DNA of 64,000 bases. Origin: Puniceicoccaceae bacterium K14. Lineage in GTDB: Bacteria > Verrucomicrobiota > Verrucomicrobiia > Opitutales > Opitutaceae. Shown piece by piece: positions 61,426-64,000 of the stretch (position 1 is the first letter of the stretch; every line of letters begins with the position of its first letter). The notes beneath the pieces were generated by a model that worked only from the letters and a program-made list of their open reading frames with translations, was not told the DNA's origin and did no database searches. A program made the position numbers and the translations under genes. The stretch is taken from contig JAKYXN010000009.1 in NCBI GenBank assembly GCA_022538095.1, positions 1 to 64,000 on the forward strand, given 5' to 3'.

Positions 61426-62241
61426 CTAACCCAAAAGTTGTAGTGCTACCTGCGAAGAAGAGTTCGCTTGTGTCAACATAGAGGCTCCTGCCTGTACGAG
61501 CACGTTATATCGTGCTAGCTTAGTCGATTCCTGAGCTACATCCACATCGATGATACGAGAGTTCGCTGCTTCGAGGTTTTCACCGTTTGTAGTGAGCATC
61601 TCTGATGCAAACGTGAGACGGTTCGACTGCGCGCCATTAGTGGCTCGTAGTGTAGCGAGGTCTTCGATGGCAGTTGTGATCTGGTCAATCGTTGGATCGT
61701 CTAGCGATGTCGCAGCAGTGCCTATGACATCGTCTAATTCCTCCGCTAGATTACCTTGCGTGATATTAACATCACCTTCACCTGCCTCGTTGGTCGCTAC
61801 ACCGAGTGTCGTAACTGTAGCTGCTGATGTGAATAGAGAAACATCATTGAATTTCTCTTCAGATATTTTCTCAAGCTGATCCTGGAGTTCGAGAAACTCG
61901 GTGTTGTAGTTGGCGATATCTGTGTCATTCTTAGTCACATCCTGACTGAGGATCTTGAGTTCTGAGATTCTATCTAGAACCTTAGAGGCGGTTTCGTAAG
62001 CGCCGTCTTGCGTTTGCAAGAACGATTGCGCATTCGCTATGTTTGTATTGACTGCTGCCGTACGATTGATCGTAGCTGTCAATTTCATAGACACCGCTAG
62101 TCCACCCGCATCATCGGATGGGTTTACGATCTTCATTCCACTAGACAGTCTATTGAGACTGTTCTGAAGCATGTTGTTGCTTCGCGATAGGTTATTGTTC
62201 GCAACCGTAGCTGCGCTATTGCTGTTTATTACTACTGACAT
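61426..62241 (-). CDS. Flagellin 3
   Basis: 271 residues from the ATG at 62241, preceded by AAGGAAG five bases upstream. An in-frame ATG at 62289 would add 16 residues translated from the leader hairpin and is rejected, since flagellins begin with the conserved VINSNSAATVANNNL. N-terminal LNRLSSGMKIVNPSDDAGGL and C-terminal DVDVAQESTKLARYNVLVQA. Closely related to flagellin 2 along the whole length: a recent duplication is likely. Transcribed from its own sigma-28 promoter. Confidence 0.95.
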   Translation of the reverse strand: MSVVINSNSAATVANNNLSRSNNMLQNSLNRLSSGMKIVNPSDDAGGLAVSMKLTATINRTAAVNTNIANAQSFLQTQDGAYETASKVLDRISELKILSQDVTKNDTDIANYNTEFLELQDQLEKISEEKFNDVSLFTSAATVTTLGVATNEAGEGDVNITQGNLAEELDDVIGTAATSLDDPTIDQITTAIEDLATLRATNGAQSNRLTFASEMLTTNGENLEAANSRIIDVDVAQESTKLARYNVLVQAGASMLTQANSSSQVALQLLG

Positions 62242-62263
62242 TTTAACTTCCTTGTTAATGTTT

Positions 62264-62279
62264 GCGACGTCCGTGTCGC
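62264..62279 (-). promoter_or_regulatory. CsrA-type hairpin in flagellin 3 leader
   Basis: In the mRNA: GCGAC-ACGGAC-GTCGC, a 5-bp stem with ACGGAC in the loop, 22 nt before the ATG. The Shine-Dalgarno context ACAAGGAAGT also resembles ACARGGAUGU. Same order as in flagellin 2. Confidence 0.6.
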
Positions 62280-62338
62280 GACGAGCCATTTTTTGGTGGT
62301 GTTGGCTGCACCGATAACGGGTTAAGTTATGCCTAGTA

Positions 62339-62364
62339 GTATCGGCCCTCTACGAAGAACTTTA
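62339..62364 (-). promoter_or_regulatory. Sigma-28 (FliA) promoter of flagellin 3
   Basis: On the minus strand TAAAG (TAAA at 62364-62361), a 14-nt spacer and GCCGATAC (62346-62339): 7 of 8 in the -10 element, spacing one short of the usual 15. Predicted leader of about 90 nt contains the CsrA hairpin. Confidence 0.75.
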
Positions 62365-62504
62365 GAGGAAAGCGCGTTTTTTTTGAGTTTATTCCGCAAG
62401 CCAATGAGTAAATTCCACATGAAACGTCTGAGTTTTAGACTCTAAGGTTGTTTCTTGTAGGATGCGATGTAGCTTAAAAAACTAAACCGAATCTATCACT
62501 GAAT

Positions 62505-64000
62505 ATGACAAAAGGAATAAGCGAGGAACCGAAAGCAGCAAATTTTCTTAAGCGTGTTTATGCACTACAAGCGGAAGGCAAGTTAAGCGAAGCGGCAGAA
62601 CTTTGCCAAAATTTTGTAGATGCAGAACAGCCTACACCTGATGCTCTCCATTTGTTGGGTACGCTCCTTTATCAATCTGGAAGTGCGCAAGATGCGATTT
62701 CGCGGATTGAGCAAGCGATCGAGCTGCAGCCGAACAACGCAGACTTTTATTCGGACCTTGCCTTGTGCTTACGCTCGCAGGGGAAGCGCCTCGAAGCACT
62801 GGCGGCCTTGGAAAAGGCAATTGAACTTGATGAACATCATTTGGCGGCACATTACAACTTGGGCGAAGAGTATGCTAATGTGGGAAGATTTGATGATGGC
62901 TTGAAGTCCACTTTGGAAGTGATTAAACAGCGTCCGAAGTTCGTTAACGCATGGATTAATGCAGGTATTTGTTTAAAGGAGAAAGGCGCTTTAAAGGAGG
63001 CGAAGCAGTATTTTGAAGAAGCCGTCGAGTTATCGCCAGAGTCTCCTGTTTCTTATTTTGCATTAGGTGAAATAGAGTTGGAGCTGGGCAATGAAGGAGC
63101 AGCGATTCCGCTTTTCCAATCTGCAATGCAGTATGGCTATGACAAAAAGGCTTGTTTGGAGTCATTGGTTGAAGCTTGTAAGGCTAAGGGAGAGTGGGAA
63201 GCTGCTAGAATAGCCTTGCTTGCTCTTAAAGAAATGGGAGTGACTGAGTCTAGTTTATTTCAAAACCTCGCTCTTATAGAAGAGCATTTGGGGAATGTGG
63301 ATGAAGCGGTTAAAGCTTATAAGGAAGCATTGAGTTTGAACCCACAAGACTGTGTGGTTATGTGTAGCTATTCGGATTTGTGTCGCCGTACCGGAAAACT
63401 TGATGAGGCCGTTGACTTGGCGGAGAAGAGTTACGAGCTCAATTCTAGTGATGAGAAGCTCCTAAATAATTTGGGGAATTGTTATCGGGCACAAGGGGCT
63501 TGGGGAAAAGCAATCAAGGCTTATGAAAAGGGGATTGTCTTAAAAGGAAGCGAAGAATCTGTTTTGCAAGGGAACTTGGCAGTCGTTTTACGAAAAACAA
63601 AGGACTCAGATGGGGCGAGAAATGCGTTTGAGGTAGCTTTGCAATTGGATCCTCTAAATGTTTCAGCGCTGATAAATTATGCAATTTTCTTGGCTGCCGA
63701 AGGTGAACTTGGACTGGCCTTTACAAATTTAGAGAGAGCGCTGGAGTTGGATGCGGACAATGTTGGGGCAATCCTAGCCTACGGGAAAGCGCTGGGTGAT
63801 GGCGGCGATCATGAAAATGCAGACGGTATGCTTAGGCTATCAGTGAAACTCGACCCATCTTTTGACTTTGCCTGGGTCAATCTAGCTGCCCTACAGAATT
63901 ATCGCGAAATTTCTAGCGAAGAAATTGTGGAAACGCACCGTGAAGCAGCTCAGGCGATTGCTCAAAGCTGTTCTCTCTCTCCTGAGATTGTGATCAATCC
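62505..64000 (+). CDS. TPR-repeat protein, probably a GT41-type protein glycosyltransferase (3' end outside window)
   Basis: Open from the ATG at 62505 to the right edge (498 codons seen). About a dozen tetratricopeptide repeats with the W-LG-A-Y-A-P pattern (for example ALEKAIELDEHHLAAHYNLG, FEEAVELSPESPVSYFALGE). The last visible residues, YREISSEEIVETHREAAQAI, look like the linker that precedes the GT41 (O-GlcNAc transferase/SPINDLY) domain, where the 'eeIfaeHrrwa' type motif occurs; the catalytic part would lie beyond the window. Adjacent to two flagellin genes, hence possibly a flagellin glycosyltransferase. Catalytic assignment is inference. Confidence 0.7.
   Translation, partial: MTKGISEEPKAANFLKRVYALQAEGKLSEAAELCQNFVDAEQPTPDALHLLGTLLYQSGSAQDAISRIEQAIELQPNNADFYSDLALCLRSQGKRLEALAALEKAIELDEHHLAAHYNLGEEYANVGRFDDGLKSTLEVIKQRPKFVNAWINAGICLKEKGALKEAKQYFEEAVELSPESPVSYFALGEIELELGNEGAAIPLFQSAMQYGYDKKACLESLVEACKAKGEWEAARIALLALKEMGVTESSLFQNLALIEEHLGNVDEAVKAYKEALSLNPQDCVVMCSYSDLCRRTGKLDEAVDLAEKSYELNSSDEKLLNNLGNCYRAQGAWGKAIKAYEKGIVLKGSEESVLQGNLAVVLRKTKDSDGARNAFEVALQLDPLNVSALINYAIFLAAEGELGLAFTNLERALELDADNVGAILAYGKALGDGGDHENADGMLRLSVKLDPSFDFAWVNLAALQNYREISSEEIVETHREAAQAIAQSCSLSPEIVIN

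Noticed and set aside
62242-62289. Extended flagellin 3 start at 62289
   Set aside because: The added residues are encoded by the leader hairpin and ribosome-binding site; flagellins start at the conserved VINSN segment, which has AAGGAAG just before its ATG.
1-64000. CRISPR arrays, tRNA or rRNA genes, insertion sequences, prophage
   Set aside because: I saw no regularly spaced direct repeats, tRNA cloverleaf with CCA-type end, conserved rRNA segments, transposases or phage structural proteins.

Overview
The window looks like chromosomal DNA from a diderm, flagellated member of the Verrucomicrobiota, probably Opitutales-like. Three things point there: the exported protein at 7060-8523 ends in a 'GPSL...NDDW...GAF' C-terminal domain that I associate with Verrucomicrobiota; L-ring and P-ring genes (flgH, flgI) and slyX imply an outer membrane; and an ExbD-like N-terminus of a style I recall from that phylum is present at 17925. 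The taxonomic call is inference from family knowledge, not a database result.

Layout. 1-6809: three glycosyltransferase genes, one with a puzzling 5' end and two very large multidomain enzymes overlapping by 4 bp. 7060-22246: mixed genes: an exported protein, slyX, a giant Pro/Gln-rich and acidic membrane protein behind a FliA-type promoter, a PIN-PhoH ATPase, peptide deformylase, a membrane pair resembling an ExbB/ExbD-type motor, a methyltransferase plus UbiA-like membrane protein, and a sulfatase-fold protein without its catalytic residues. 22376-55406: an almost uninterrupted flagellar cluster, all on the + strand. The sets are flgBC-fliEFGHIJ-motE-like-fliK; then flgDE-fliLMNOPQR-flhBAF-fliA; then motAB; then flgFGAHIJN-flgKL-fliW-csrA-flagellin. 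55415-64000: two small genes behind the first flagellin, a P-loop NTPase, an ATP-grasp protein, two further flagellins on the minus strand, and the start of a TPR protein that runs off the right edge and whose last visible residues look like the entry to a GT41 (O-GlcNAc transferase/SPINDLY-like) domain.

Regulation can be read from the DNA. Sigma-54 (-24/-12) promoters precede flgB, flgD and flgF. Sigma-28 (FliA) promoters precede motA, flagellin 3 and the giant acidic protein. A strong terminator closes the flgB-fliK operon. The two minus-strand flagellin mRNAs carry, in the same order, a hairpin presenting an ACGGA loop and a Shine-Dalgarno embedded in CAAGGA. Both are CsrA-type sites, and csrA and its antagonist fliW sit in the same cluster. 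The whole resembles a hierarchy in which sigma-54 drives basal body, rod and hook genes, FliA drives motor and filament genes, and CsrA/FliW controls flagellin translation.

Not seen in the window: fliD, fliS, flgM, flhG, rpoN, the sigma-54 activator, che genes, tRNA, rRNA, CRISPR arrays or insertion sequences. All promoter, terminator and hairpin calls were made by eye.
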